The notes beneath the pieces were generated by a model. That model saw only the letters and a program-made list of their open reading frames with translations, made no database searches and was not told where the DNA came from. From GCA-2731375 sp964344935 (GTDB lineage: Bacteria > Pseudomonadota > Alphaproteobacteria > GCA-2731375), in contig CAYFPL010000005.1 of assembly GCA_964344935.1 (NCBI GenBank), forward strand, positions 62,001-126,000: DNA of 64,000 nucleotides. The letters run 5' to 3'. Position 1 is the first letter of the stretch, and each line of letters begins with the position of its first letter. This document shows positions 1 through 8,796 of this stretch, one piece after another. The position numbers and the translations under genes were made by a program.

Positions 1-4
1 TGCC

Positions 5-706
5 ATGAGCGTGAACCAGGAACCAGCCGCCCCAGAGGTCGATGTGGCGGCCAATTTGGCCAAGGTCAATGATGCCATTGCAGCGGCGGCGAAGACGGCG
101 GGCCGGGCGCCTGATGCCGCGTCTCTGGTGGCGGTCTCTAAGACTCAACCGCCGGAGGCGATCCGGCTCGCGGTCCTGGCCGGCCAGCGCATCTTCGGCG
201 AGAACCGGGTGCAGGAGGCTATGGCCAAATGGCCCGATCTCAAGGCGGAGTTTCCCGATGTGCGCCTGCATCTGATCGGGCCGCTACAGACCAACAAGGT
301 ACGCGATGCCGTGGCTCTGTTCGATGCCATCGAGACCGTGGACCGCTCGAAACTGGCCCGTGCCCTGGCCCGGGAGATGGAGAAACAGAACCGCCATCCG
401 GACGTTCTTATTCAAGTCAACACCGGGGAAGAGCCGCAAAAGGCCGGCGTGCTGCCGGAAGAGACCGACGCCCTGGTGACGTTGGTGCGGGATGAACTGG
501 GCCTCAATCTGCGCGGCCTGATGTGTATCCCGCCCATCGAGGAGGAGTGCAGTCTGCATTTCGCCCTGTTGCGTCAGATCGCCCAGCGCAACGGCCTAAG
601 CGAACTGTCCATGGGCATGAGTGCCGACTACGAAGCGGCGATCCAGTTCGGCGCAACCTTGGTACGCGTCGGCACAGCCATCTTTGGGGCCCGCAGACCA
701 CTGTAA
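5..706 (+). CDS. yggS: YggS-family PLP-binding homeostasis protein
   Basis: This 233-residue protein matches the single-domain alanine-racemase-like fold of the YggS/PROSC family, which binds pyridoxal phosphate and buffers the PLP pool without known catalysis. The PLP lysine is K46 in the motif LVAVSKTQP. Other family hallmarks are FGENRVQEA, HLIGPLQTNKV, IQVNTGEEPQKAG, GLMCIPP and the C-terminal LSMGMSADYEAAI followed by VRVGTAIFG. The length is normal for the family. The start is the first ATG of the window; the upstream region lies outside, so its ribosome site cannot be judged. It converges with the secreted protein that ends 61 bases downstream. Confidence 0.95.
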   Translation: MSVNQEPAAPEVDVAANLAKVNDAIAAAAKTAGRAPDAASLVAVSKTQPPEAIRLAVLAGQRIFGENRVQEAMAKWPDLKAEFPDVRLHLIGPLQTNKVRDAVALFDAIETVDRSKLARALAREMEKQNRHPDVLIQVNTGEEPQKAGVLPEETDALVTLVRDELGLNLRGLMCIPPIEEECSLHFALLRQIAQRNGLSELSMGMSADYEAAIQFGATLVRVGTAIFGARRPL

Positions 707-767
707 GACAAGCAGCAACGGCGGGGGAGACGCCGGCCCTAAACCTCCCGAAAAGGGTTAGCTGCCG

Positions 768-1583
768 TTAGCTGCCGGTGCGAATGGCCTTCCAGTATTT
801 CGAGTTCAGGCCCTTGATCAGGCGGTCATGCTGGCCCTGCATGCAGCGCCGCATGTCGCCCTTGAGCACCCGGTCCGAGAAATAGCGGCACAGTTCGTAG
901 GCATTCTCGGCATAGCGTTCCGCCATGGGGCTCAGGCCACTCTTGCGCGCCGTTGCCATGATGCCGCGCCATTTCCGTGTCGTGGCTACCGTATCGCCGT
1001 CATAAAGGGGCAGGGTATTGACCAGCTTCATAGTCAGCCGCGCCGCCACCATACCTTCCAGGTCCTTGTCCACGATCTGGTTGCCGGCCGGGCGCAAGGC
1101 CTCTTCCACCATGGCCAGTTCGCCCTCGGAAATAGGATTGTCGTCGCCGGGAATGGGCTCCGGCGCAAGGGTGACATGGCGGGCCAAAGTCAGGAATACC
1201 TGCTCGATATCGTGCTTCGCCTTCAGGCCCGGCGCCAAGCTCACGCCCATGGCCACATGCCCGCGCAGGGATTGGAAGCGCAGGCTGTCACGGGCATCCA
1301 AGGTGATTTCGCGACCATCAGCGGTAATCGCACTGACCGTGATCTGGCTCTTCGGAGACATGGAGTATTTCGTCCCCGGGGTGGGCGAAACCCGCTCCGG
1401 CTGCAGGCAAAAGGCCGAAAACTGCGCCTTGCAGTCAGCGCCCGCGCAGGCCAACTGGATCGGCTGGTCCGCCGCCACCAAGGCCAATGCCTGGGGCGCG
1501 GCCTGGCTGCCCGCCGCTGTCAGCGAAAGGCCGAGGAACGCCAAACCGGCTGTGAAAATCCCAAACTGCTTCTGAATTGCCAT
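768..1583 (-). CDS. Secreted protein of unknown function
   Basis: I do not recognise this protein of about 271 residues. It begins with a clear signal peptide (MAIQKQFGIFTAGLAFLGLS, cleavage probably after the AAGSQA stretch). The mature part has four cysteines and no known motif. Three consecutive ATG codons occur at the start; the third (1583) is preferred because it puts a GGGGAG ribosome site six bases upstream. The gene is alone on its strand. Upstream of it is a divergent intergenic region shared with the DGPF gene. A periplasmic role is inferred from the signal peptide only. Confidence 0.7.
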   Translation of the reverse strand: MAIQKQFGIFTAGLAFLGLSLTAAGSQAAPQALALVAADQPIQLACAGADCKAQFSAFCLQPERVSPTPGTKYSMSPKSQITVSAITADGREITLDARDSLRFQSLRGHVAMGVSLAPGLKAKHDIEQVFLTLARHVTLAPEPIPGDDNPISEGELAMVEEALRPAGNQIVDKDLEGMVAARLTMKLVNTLPLYDGDTVATTRKWRGIMATARKSGLSPMAERYAENAYELCRYFSDRVLKGDMRRCMQGQHDRLIKGLNSKYWKAIRTGS

Positions 1584-1770
1584 CATCATCTCCCCTGGAT
1601 GCATCGAAGTCGTTGAGATTATGGTAAACCATAAGGCTGGGAAATGCGATAACCCTTGCGTGAGGACCGCGGCCTCGAAAAAATTAGTCAGGGCTGTCGA
1701 TTCGCCCTTCGGCCATTCGTCTTCATAGACGAGAACCGATCCATTCAGGCTCGGGAAAGGGAGATGAAAG

Positions 1771-2121
1771 ATGCATTACATGTTGATGATCTACAGTGAC
1801 GATGACGCCGGTCCCCAGCCCGATACGGCGGAATTCGGCCAGATGATGCAGGGTTATGGCGATTTCACCGCGGAAGTGCGGGAAAAGGGCGTGATGGTGC
1901 ACGGAGACCCTCTCGAGCCGGTGGCAACGGCGACCACCGTGCGGGTGCGCGACGGCGCCGTACACACCACCGACGGCCCCTTCGCTGAGACCAAGGAAAC
2001 CCTGGGCGGCTTCTACATTCTCGATTGCGCGAATCTGGACGAGGCCATCGCCTACGCCGCCAAGATACCCGGTGCCAAATACGGCTCTATCGAGGTGCGC
2101 CCAATCATGGTGTTTGAGTAG
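1771..2121 (+). CDS. YCII-related DGPF-domain protein, ECF42 partner
   Basis: This 116-residue protein has the YciI/DGPF fold: it opens MHYMLMIYSDDD and carries the signature TTDGPFAETKETLGG and ends with EVRPIMVFE. Proteins of this family are almost always encoded beside ECF42-type sigma factors, and that is the case here, since the sigma gene follows immediately. The molecular function is not settled; the fold suggests a small-molecule or redox-linked role, and the pair is thought to act in stress signalling. The start is the ATG after GGGAGATGAAAG. Confidence 0.93.
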   Translation: MHYMLMIYSDDDAGPQPDTAEFGQMMQGYGDFTAEVREKGVMVHGDPLEPVATATTVRVRDGAVHTTDGPFAETKETLGGFYILDCANLDEAIAYAAKIPGAKYGSIEVRPIMVFE

Positions 2122-2172
2122 ACGCCGGAGTTGGGCACCGGAGATAGACATGGGAATGGATTGGGGGCCTGA

Positions 2173-3429
2173 ATAAAACAGTCGTCCGAAGCCAGCGCGG
2201 GAGCGGCGGTCGAAACCATCGTCCGCGCCGAATGGGGCCGCGTCCTGGCCGCTCTGGTGGCCGTGGTGCGCGATTTCCAGCTGGCCGAGGATGCCCTGCA
2301 GGATGCCTGCCTCGCCGCCCTCGATCGTTGGCCGCGGGATGGCCTGCCGGAACGACCCCGGGCCTGGCTGTTGCGCGCGGCCCGTAACAAAGCCATCGAC
2401 CGCTTGCGCCGGGATGCGAACTTTCGGGTCAAGCAGAGGGAGTTGGCGGTGCTGGCGGCGCTGGAACAGGATGCCGGGACCAAGGATATGGAGCACGATA
2501 TTGAAGACGACCGTCTGCGCCTGATCTTCACTTGTTGCCACCCGGCCTTGGCGGATGGCGCCCGCACCGCCCTGACCCTGCGCACCGTGGCCGGCCTCAC
2601 CACGGCCGAGATCGCCCGCGCCTTTCTGGTGCCCGAGGCGACCATGGCCCAGCGCCTGGTGCGGGCCAAACGCAAGATTAAGGCCGCCGCCATTCCCTAT
2701 CGGGTACCGCCCCCCGATCTGTGGCCGGAACGCCTCGGATCCGTGCTGGCTGTGATCTACCTGGTTTTCAACGAAGGCTATGCCGCCACAGCCGGTGAAG
2801 AGCCTTTGCGCGACGGCCTGTGTGACGAGGCCATCCGCCTGGGCCAACTGCTCAGGGACCTGGTTTCGGGCGAGGCGGAGGTTCTGGGCCTGTTGGCCCT
2901 GATGCTGCTGCATGATGCCCGCCGCGCGGCCCGGTCGGATCGCGGCGGCAATCTGATCACACTTGAACGCCAGGACCGCCGCCTTTGGGACCGGAAAAAG
3001 ATCAAGGCCGGGCTAGACCTCTTGCGGCGGGCGCAGGCTCTGGGACCCCTCGGACCCTATGGGATCCAGGCTGCCATCTCCGCCCAGCATGATCTTGCCC
3101 CCAGCCACGAGGATACGGACTGGGCCAGGATCACCAGTCTCTATGGCCAATTGTACGAACTGCACCCCAGTCCCGTCATCGCCCTCAACCGTGCAATCGC
3201 ACTGTCATTTGCGACGGACGCAGCGGCCGGTCTGGTTGCCCTGCACGGCCTCAACGCCGATGGTGCCCTTGATCGCTATCAGCCCTATCACGCCGCCCGT
3301 GCCGACCTTCTGCGCCGGACCGGACAAGCGGACCAGGCCGCCGCCGCCTACCGCGAGGCCCTCGCGCACACCACCAACGATGCCGAACGGCGCTACCTGC
3401 AAGGCCGGCTAGAGGAAGTGGCAGATTAG
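2173..3429 (+). CDS. ECF42-type RNA polymerase sigma factor with C-terminal TPR-like extension; start unresolved
   Basis: This extracytoplasmic-function sigma factor has region 2 (LAEDALQDACLAAL), region 4 (GLTTAEIARAFLVPEATMAQRL) and the long DUF6596/TPR-like C-terminal extension typical of ECF42, including AVIYLVFNEGYAAT. The partner DGPF gene lies directly upstream, as in most ECF42 loci. The frame is open from 2173 to the stop at 3429. The first standard initiation codon is GTG at 2257, but the conserved segment TIVRAEWGRVLAALV lies before it, so translation must begin earlier. Only ATA (2173), ATC (2218) or CTG (2245) are available there. A GGGGG run sits six bases before the ATA. Identification is firm; the start is uncertain. 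Confidence 0.85.
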   Translation: MKQSSEASAGAAVETIVRAEWGRVLAALVAVVRDFQLAEDALQDACLAALDRWPRDGLPERPRAWLLRAARNKAIDRLRRDANFRVKQRELAVLAALEQDAGTKDMEHDIEDDRLRLIFTCCHPALADGARTALTLRTVAGLTTAEIARAFLVPEATMAQRLVRAKRKIKAAAIPYRVPPPDLWPERLGSVLAVIYLVFNEGYAATAGEEPLRDGLCDEAIRLGQLLRDLVSGEAEVLGLLALMLLHDARRAARSDRGGNLITLERQDRRLWDRKKIKAGLDLLRRAQALGPLGPYGIQAAISAQHDLAPSHEDTDWARITSLYGQLYELHPSPVIALNRAIALSFATDAAAGLVALHGLNADGALDRYQPYHAARADLLRRTGQADQAAAAYREALAHTTNDAERRYLQGRLEEVAD

Positions 3430-3502
3430 CCATTAGCTAGATATCTATCTTGATGACGCACGAAGCGATATCGGCCTGCGCGACCATTGTACGGCACGTG
3501 CG

Positions 3503-4633
3503 TTATATGGCGCTCAACGATTTGAGGAAGGCGACGAGATCGTCGATCTCCGTTTCGTTAAGGTGCAGGGGCCGCAGGATCGCCGTGCCATCGCTGTGCA
3601 GGCGCTCCACGTTGATCTCGGAATAATGGCGCGCCACGTCACGCAATGTCGCCAGGCTGCCGTTATGCATATAGGGGGCCGTTCGGGCGATGTTGCGCAA
3701 GGAAGGCACCTTGAAGGCGCCCCAGTCCCGGTGCTGCAGGCTGACATTCCGCGTCAGCCGGGCCATGGCGTCATCGGGTTGGTCGGAATGGGGACCAAAG
3801 CGGCTGTAGGGCGATTGGCGGAACAGAGCGATGCCCTCGTAGCGGCCCTTGTCCACCTGGCCCGGCCCGGTGAAAAAGGGCACACCGGCATCATCGAATT
3901 CCCCGTTGGTGAAGGCGGGCCCCAAATGGCAGACGCTGCAATTGCCGCGGCCTGCGAAGATCTTCAATCCCCGGCGCGCGGCGGCGGGATAGCGGGCCAT
4001 TGCGACGCTGTCGTTTCTTTCAAGGGCGTCGCGGAATTCGTCGAACGGCGTGCGCGGGGTAACCAGGGTTTCCTGAAAGGCGGCGATGGCCTTGCCCACC
4101 GCCACCAGCAGGGCGTCGTCGCCCAGTTGCTTTGGGGCAACCGCGAAGGCCTTATCGAACAATGCCGCCAGATCGGGTGTGGTGGAAAAAAGCCGTGCCG
4201 CGTCGCCTCCGCCGCCGGCCATCTCGCTGTCCGCCAGGATCGGCCGGATAGAAGCACCCCACAGCGTGTCCACGGCCCCGGCCCAGCCGAACCAGCGGTT
4301 GAAGCGCACGTTCCAGACCGTGGGCGTGTTGCGCACCAGGGGCTTGAGGCCCATGGCCAGTGCCCGGCCGTCAGTAAAGGCCTGATCCGTGATGTGACAA
4401 GTGGCGCAAGACACGGTGCCGGCGGACGACAGGCGCGGCTCCGAAAACAGGCGCCGGCCCAGCTCGATCGCAGCTTCGTTGCCCGAGGCCCGGTTGGAAG
4501 GATCGGGGCGGAGCGGCGGCGGCCAGGGGCCGTGGGAGAGAATGGTGGCCCGTTCCTGCTCGGTGAATTTGACGTCTGCCGCCGTCGCCGCCAGGGGCAG
4601 GAACAGGACCGCGAACGCGGCAAGAAACCTCAT
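3503..4633 (-). CDS. Di-haem cytochrome c peroxidase / MauG-family protein
   Basis: The 376-residue protein has a signal peptide (about 18 residues, ending LAATA) and two c-type haem sites, CATCH at residues 76-80 and CSVCH at 232-236. This is the layout of periplasmic bacterial cytochrome c peroxidases and MauG enzymes, which reduce hydrogen peroxide or oxidise partner proteins. Conserved peroxidase-type segments include RNTPTVWN, KVPSLRNIARTAPYMHNG and SLATLRDVARHY. It overlaps by four bases (ATGA) the amidohydrolase gene upstream, so the two are co-translated. Whether it is a classic peroxidase or a MauG-like maturase cannot be told from sequence alone. Confidence 0.92.
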   Translation of the reverse strand: MRFLAAFAVLFLPLAATAADVKFTEQERATILSHGPWPPPLRPDPSNRASGNEAAIELGRRLFSEPRLSSAGTVSCATCHITDQAFTDGRALAMGLKPLVRNTPTVWNVRFNRWFGWAGAVDTLWGASIRPILADSEMAGGGGDAARLFSTTPDLAALFDKAFAVAPKQLGDDALLVAVGKAIAAFQETLVTPRTPFDEFRDALERNDSVAMARYPAAARRGLKIFAGRGNCSVCHLGPAFTNGEFDDAGVPFFTGPGQVDKGRYEGIALFRQSPYSRFGPHSDQPDDAMARLTRNVSLQHRDWGAFKVPSLRNIARTAPYMHNGSLATLRDVARHYSEINVERLHSDGTAILRPLHLNETEIDDLVAFLKSLSAI

Positions 4634-5784
4634 TCCTGTTGGTGGTCGTCGCTGAGACGGACCATGCCGTCCTTGCCCGAGATCTCAAAGTCGAAACGCC
4701 ATTTGCCCCGCATATGCAACAGCATGCCTTGTGCCAGGAACTGTCCAGGACCCGTTTTGCTGACCTGGGGTTTGTAGTTCATGCCGTGCTTGTGCATGGG
4801 CATGCGGGCATCCACCTTGAGGCCGCCATCGTATGTCCCGTCGTCCTTGCCGCAGACCTGCACCCGTACCGCGAACGGCTCGCCCACCTTGATGGCGGCC
4901 GGCTCGAAGCGGTAGGCGAGGCGATAACCGTCCTTGGCCAGAGCCACCCCCTCGCCACAATCTTCTGTGCCCAAGGCCCAATTCGCCAGGGTCTCGGCGT
5001 TGCGGTAGGCGATATTCGCAGCCAGATCCGAAGGCAGGTCACTGAGCCATTGCCGCGACCAATCCGCATGATCGATGACGTAGTACCACCGCTCCGGTGC
5101 GAAGGTGTCGGTGCCGATCATGAAGCGGTCCGGGAATTCCAGGAACAGTTCGCGCCAGCCCGGGCCCACCTTGCCACCCGAGGCGTGCTCGGAACGGAAG
5201 GCCAAATCGGCCCACAGGTTCTTGTGCTTGGCCAGCATGGCGCCGACCACATCGGGCCCGTCGAAACCCGAATGGGCCCACAGCACCCGGGCGTCCGGGT
5301 TCTGGGCGAAGATACGGTCCACGGCCCCGGCATCGGAATGAGCGTGCAGGAAGATCTTGTATTTCTTGGCCAACTGGATGATGCGCCTTGGCACGGGCAG
5401 GTCCGCATCGGCGCCAAACAGATGGAATTCGCCGATGCCGGCGTATTTGTTCTGGGCCAACAGGTCGGCAACCATCTGGCCGACGCTGTCGTCACGGAAC
5501 CAGGTGCCGATTTCGCCGCGCCTGCGATAGGGCCGCAAAACCGGGACCACCAGGTCAGGGGCCAGTTTGTAGAGCATCTGGGTGCCCCTGTCGGAGGATG
5601 AGGAGACGAAGGCCTTTTTCAGGCCGGCCCGGCGCAACACCTTGATCGCCTCTTCGGGCGGCAGCATGTCCCAGGCATCGTGACTGTAATGGATGTGGGC
5701 ATCCGCCAGGGGCTGTTTGGCGGATGCCTGTGCCGGCAGCAAAACAAGGCAAGTGGCGGCGGCGGCCGAGAGCAAGTTTTTCAT
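4630..5784 (-). CDS. Secreted amidohydrolase-2-type TIM barrel fused to a C-terminal FixH/YtkA-like beta domain
   Basis: About 384 residues. A signal peptide (MKNLLSAAAATCLVLLPAQA) is followed by a metal-dependent amidohydrolase barrel: ADAHIHY supplies the HxH pair, with further candidate ligands in LHAHSDAG, LWAHSGF and IGTDTFAP. From about residue 290 onward comes a separate beta-rich domain with VRVQVCGKDDG, DARMPMHKHGMNYKP and KWRFDFEISGKDG, which resembles the YtkA/FixH periplasmic fold. The ATG at 5784 is preferred over 5808 because an AGGAGA site lies eight bases before it and it starts the signal peptide exactly. The gene overlaps the di-haem peroxidase, which suggests joint periplasmic function. 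The substrate is unknown. Confidence 0.78.
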   Translation of the reverse strand: MKNLLSAAAATCLVLLPAQASAKQPLADAHIHYSHDAWDMLPPEEAIKVLRRAGLKKAFVSSSSDRGTQMLYKLAPDLVVPVLRPYRRRGEIGTWFRDDSVGQMVADLLAQNKYAGIGEFHLFGADADLPVPRRIIQLAKKYKIFLHAHSDAGAVDRIFAQNPDARVLWAHSGFDGPDVVGAMLAKHKNLWADLAFRSEHASGGKVGPGWRELFLEFPDRFMIGTDTFAPERWYYVIDHADWSRQWLSDLPSDLAANIAYRNAETLANWALGTEDCGEGVALAKDGYRLAYRFEPAAIKVGEPFAVRVQVCGKDDGTYDGGLKVDARMPMHKHGMNYKPQVSKTGPGQFLAQGMLLHMRGKWRFDFEISGKDGMVRLSDDHQQE

Positions 5785-5883
5785 TGCCCGTAAATCTCCT
5801 ATGAACATTTCCCCCTGGAGACCACTATAGCGCCGTTGCGCCCGATGCAGAACGGCGCGATGATACGGCAGGGGAGAGATAAC

Positions 5884-6708
5884 ATGACTTTGACCGAAGC
5901 AAATCCGTCACAGCGCCCGGCGCAACGCCCATCCCTTTACGACAAGCATCCCGACTATGATGTGCATTTCGAGCCCTGCCAGAAACGCATCCGCGTGATG
6001 TTCAATGGCGAGGTGGTGGCCGATTCTACCCACGCCCAGTATCTGCGCGAGAGTAAACATCTGCCGGTCTATTATTTTCCCATTGCCGATGTGCGCCAGG
6101 ACTTGCTCGTGGCCACGGATCATTCAACCCACTGTCCGTTCAAGGGCGATGCCGCCTATTGGACGGTCAAGGTGGGCGAGCGGGAAGCCGAGAATGCGGT
6201 CTGGAGCTATCCCACGCCCTACGACGAAGTGGCGGAGATAAAGGACTATGTCTCGTTCTATTGGGACCGCATGGACCATTGGTACGAGGAGGACGAGGAG
6301 GTTTTTGTCCACCCACGCGATCCCAATGTGCGCCTGGATATATTGGATTCGTCCCGGCCTGTGCGTGTCACGGTCTCTGGCCGGGTGGTGGCGGAAAGTT
6401 CAGCCAGCCGCATGCTGTTCGAGACCGGTCTGCCCACGCGCTACTATCTGCCCGCCGGGGTCGTGACGATGGACCTTCTCCAGCCATCGGAAAAGCGTAC
6501 CCACTGTCCCTACAAGGGCGAGGCCCATTATTGGCACTTGAATGTGGACGGCGAGGTCTTTGAGGATCTGGTCTGGAGCTATCCCGAACCGGTGGCCGAA
6601 GCGGCCCGCATCAAGGACTATCTTTGTTTCTTCAACGAGCGGGTCGAGGCCATAGAAGTGGACGGTGAGGAGATGGAACGCCCCGTCACCAAATGGTCGC
6701 CAAAATAG
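5884..6708 (+). CDS. Tandem DUF427-domain protein
   Basis: This 274-residue cytosolic protein consists of two DUF427 units, residues about 20-130 and 145-260. Each unit carries the same landmarks: RVMFNGEVVADS then HCPFKGDAAYW and VWSYPTP in the first; RVTVSGRVVAES then HCPYKGEAHYW and VWSYPEP in the second. DUF427 proteins have a small beta-tent fold and no established reaction. The start at 5884 has GGGAGAG six bases upstream. It may be co-transcribed with the exporter and acyl-CoA dehydrogenase downstream. Confidence 0.9.
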   Translation: MTLTEANPSQRPAQRPSLYDKHPDYDVHFEPCQKRIRVMFNGEVVADSTHAQYLRESKHLPVYYFPIADVRQDLLVATDHSTHCPFKGDAAYWTVKVGEREAENAVWSYPTPYDEVAEIKDYVSFYWDRMDHWYEEDEEVFVHPRDPNVRLDILDSSRPVRVTVSGRVVAESSASRMLFETGLPTRYYLPAGVVTMDLLQPSEKRTHCPYKGEAHYWHLNVDGEVFEDLVWSYPEPVAEAARIKDYLCFFNERVEAIEVDGEEMERPVTKWSPK

Positions 6709-6737
6709 CCTGACGGCCAACCCTTAGGTACCTGGGC

Positions 6738-7610
6738 GTGAATGTGGATGGGCTGGCCATCGCCCAATCCCTGGGCGCGGCGATATTCTTCGCCATCGGC
6801 ATCCAATTCCTCAATCTGGGCCTCCGCCATGGCGATAGCCGTACCGGCACCCTGATCGATATCGGCACGACGGCGGTGTTCTATTGGCTGCTCTCGCCGT
6901 TCTTTCTGGAAACTGAATACTGGACGTCCGCCGGCTGTCTGATCTTCGTTGCCGTGGGCCTGTTCCGCCCGTTGATCTCCGCCAACCTGGCCCTGGTCGC
7001 GGTGCGGCGCCTTGGGCCCACCCTGGCCGCCACCCTGACCTCAACCACGCCCCTGTTCGCCGCCGCCCTCGGCGTTCTGTTGCTGGGCGAGAGCCTGACC
7101 TTGGCCATCGTCCTGGGCACCATCGCCATCGTAATCGGCACGGCCCTGCCGACCCTGGGTGGCGGGACAGGACGGTCCTGGCCATTGTGGTCCCTGGTCT
7201 TTCCCCTCGGCGCGGCCGGCCTGCGCTCCCTGGCCCATGTGCTGATCCGCATGGGTCTGGCCTTCGCGCCGGAGCCTCTGTTCGCCGGACTGGTGGCCTA
7301 CAGCGTCTCGTTCGTGGTGGCATCGGCGGTGCATGGCTGGCGTCGGCCCGGCGGCCGGGTGAACTGGGCCAATCCGGGTCTTTTGTGGTTCGTGGCTGCC
7401 GGCATCATGCATGGCCTGGCGGTCTGGGTGATGAATGCCGCCCTGGCCACGACGCCGGTCAGTATTGTGGTTCCCTTGGTCTCTACCTCGCCCCTGTTCA
7501 CTCTGGCCCTGGGGCTGATATGGTTTCGCAAAGAGGTCATCACCTGGCGCCAGGTCGCCATGGTGGTGATCGTTGTGGGCGGCGTCATCCTGATCGCCGC
7601 GGGGCGGTAG
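6738..7610 (+). CDS. EamA/DMT-superfamily transporter
   Basis: A 290-residue, highly hydrophobic protein with about ten predicted membrane helices arranged as two EamA repeats, typical of drug/metabolite transporters. The first repeat ends near LGTIAIVIGTALPTLGG and the second near VAMVVIVVGGVILIAAGR; each repeat has the conserved small-residue helix (TSTTPLFAAALGVLLLGE and STSPLFTLALGLIWF). It would export or import a small metabolite across the inner membrane; the substrate is unknown. The start is a GTG at 6738, with a second GTG at 6744 as an alternative, and neither has a strong ribosome site. Confidence 0.87.
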   Translation: MNVDGLAIAQSLGAAIFFAIGIQFLNLGLRHGDSRTGTLIDIGTTAVFYWLLSPFFLETEYWTSAGCLIFVAVGLFRPLISANLALVAVRRLGPTLAATLTSTTPLFAAALGVLLLGESLTLAIVLGTIAIVIGTALPTLGGGTGRSWPLWSLVFPLGAAGLRSLAHVLIRMGLAFAPEPLFAGLVAYSVSFVVASAVHGWRRPGGRVNWANPGLLWFVAAGIMHGLAVWVMNAALATTPVSIVVPLVSTSPLFTLALGLIWFRKEVITWRQVAMVVIVVGGVILIAAGR

Positions 7611-7622
7611 CAGGCGGACGGC

Positions 7623-8750
7623 ATGATCCTGAACGAACAGCAGCGCATGATCCAGGAGACGGCACGGCGTTTCGCGCAACAAGAGATCCTGCCCAATCTG
7701 AAGGAATTCGAGGCCAACGGCGTTTCGGACGGACTGCTGGCAAAAATGGGCCAGGCAGGCCTGATGGGCATCTGTATCGACCCCGAATGGGGCGGGGCCG
7801 GGGCGGATTTCGTCTCCTATGTCCTGGCAATGGAGGAAATTTCTGCTGCCGACGGCGGTATCTCCAACCTGATGGCAGCGAATAATTCACCGGTCCTGGC
7901 CGCCCTGCGTGACCATGGCACCGAGGCCCAGAAACAACGCTTCTTCCCGAAGCTGACCAGCGGCGAGATGATCGGCTGTATCGCCTTGACCGAACCACAT
8001 ACGGGTTCCGACGCGGCCGCCATCACCACCCGGGCCGAACGCCGCGGTGATGTCTTTGTCCTGAACGGGCGCAAGCAGTTTATCACCGCCGGGCGCCGGG
8101 CCGGTGTGGCCATGATCGTCGCCGTCACCGATCCCAAGCAAGACAAACGAGGCATCTCCACCTTTCTCACGCCAACGGATAATCCCGGCTATAAGGTGCT
8201 GGTGGAGGAGGCCAAGCTGGGCCACCGCACCAATGATACCTGCGCCCTGGCTTTCGAGGACATGGCAGTGCCGGCAACGGATCTTTTGGGAGAGGAGGGC
8301 CGTGGCCTGGGCATTGCCCTGGCCAATCTGTCCGCTGGGCGCATCGCCGTCGCGGCCCAGGCGGTGGGTGGCGCCCGTGCCGCCCACGAGGCCGCATTGT
8401 CCTACGCCAAAGAGCGGGAGGCCTTCGGCAAGCCGATTATCGAGCACCAGGCCGTGGCCTTCCGCCTGGCCGAGATGGCGACCCAAATCGAGGCCGCCCG
8501 GCGGCTCTATCTGCATGCGGCGCAAATCCACGACAGCGGTGCGCCCAGCCTGAAAGAAGCCTCCATGGCCAAGCTGTTCGCCTCCGACATGGCCGAAAAA
8601 GTGGCCTCGGACGCGCTGCAGACCTTCGGCGGTTATGGCTATCTGGAAGACTTCCCCGTCGCCAAGATCCTCCGTGACGTACGCGTCTACCGCATCTATG
8701 AAGGCACCAACGACATTCAGAAACTGGTCATCGCCCGGGCCCTGGCCTAA
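7623..8750 (+). CDS. Acyl-CoA dehydrogenase (short/medium-chain type)
   Basis: This 375-residue flavoprotein follows the normal acyl-CoA dehydrogenase plan: N-terminal helical domain, beta domain with the FAD-binding signature CIALTEPHTGSDAAAI, and C-terminal helical domain with FGKPIIEHQAVAFRLA and ALQTFGGYGYLEDFPVAKI. The catalytic glutamate is in IYEGTNDIQKL near the C-terminus. It would introduce the alpha,beta double bond into an acyl-CoA and pass electrons to ETF. AGGCGGA precedes the ATG, 12 bases after the transporter gene. The chain-length preference cannot be assigned. Confidence 0.95.
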   Translation: MILNEQQRMIQETARRFAQQEILPNLKEFEANGVSDGLLAKMGQAGLMGICIDPEWGGAGADFVSYVLAMEEISAADGGISNLMAANNSPVLAALRDHGTEAQKQRFFPKLTSGEMIGCIALTEPHTGSDAAAITTRAERRGDVFVLNGRKQFITAGRRAGVAMIVAVTDPKQDKRGISTFLTPTDNPGYKVLVEEAKLGHRTNDTCALAFEDMAVPATDLLGEEGRGLGIALANLSAGRIAVAAQAVGGARAAHEAALSYAKEREAFGKPIIEHQAVAFRLAEMATQIEAARRLYLHAAQIHDSGAPSLKEASMAKLFASDMAEKVASDALQTFGGYGYLEDFPVAKILRDVRVYRIYEGTNDIQKLVIARALA

Positions 8751-8796
8751 GATCGCGACAACGTCTTAGAGAAAGACACAAAGCAGGAGTGAAACC

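Noticed and set aside
1723..2913. A long minus-strand open frame across the DGPF and ECF42 genes
   Set aside because: It is the complement of two well-identified plus-strand genes and has a Gln/Gly-rich low-complexity translation without a family match.
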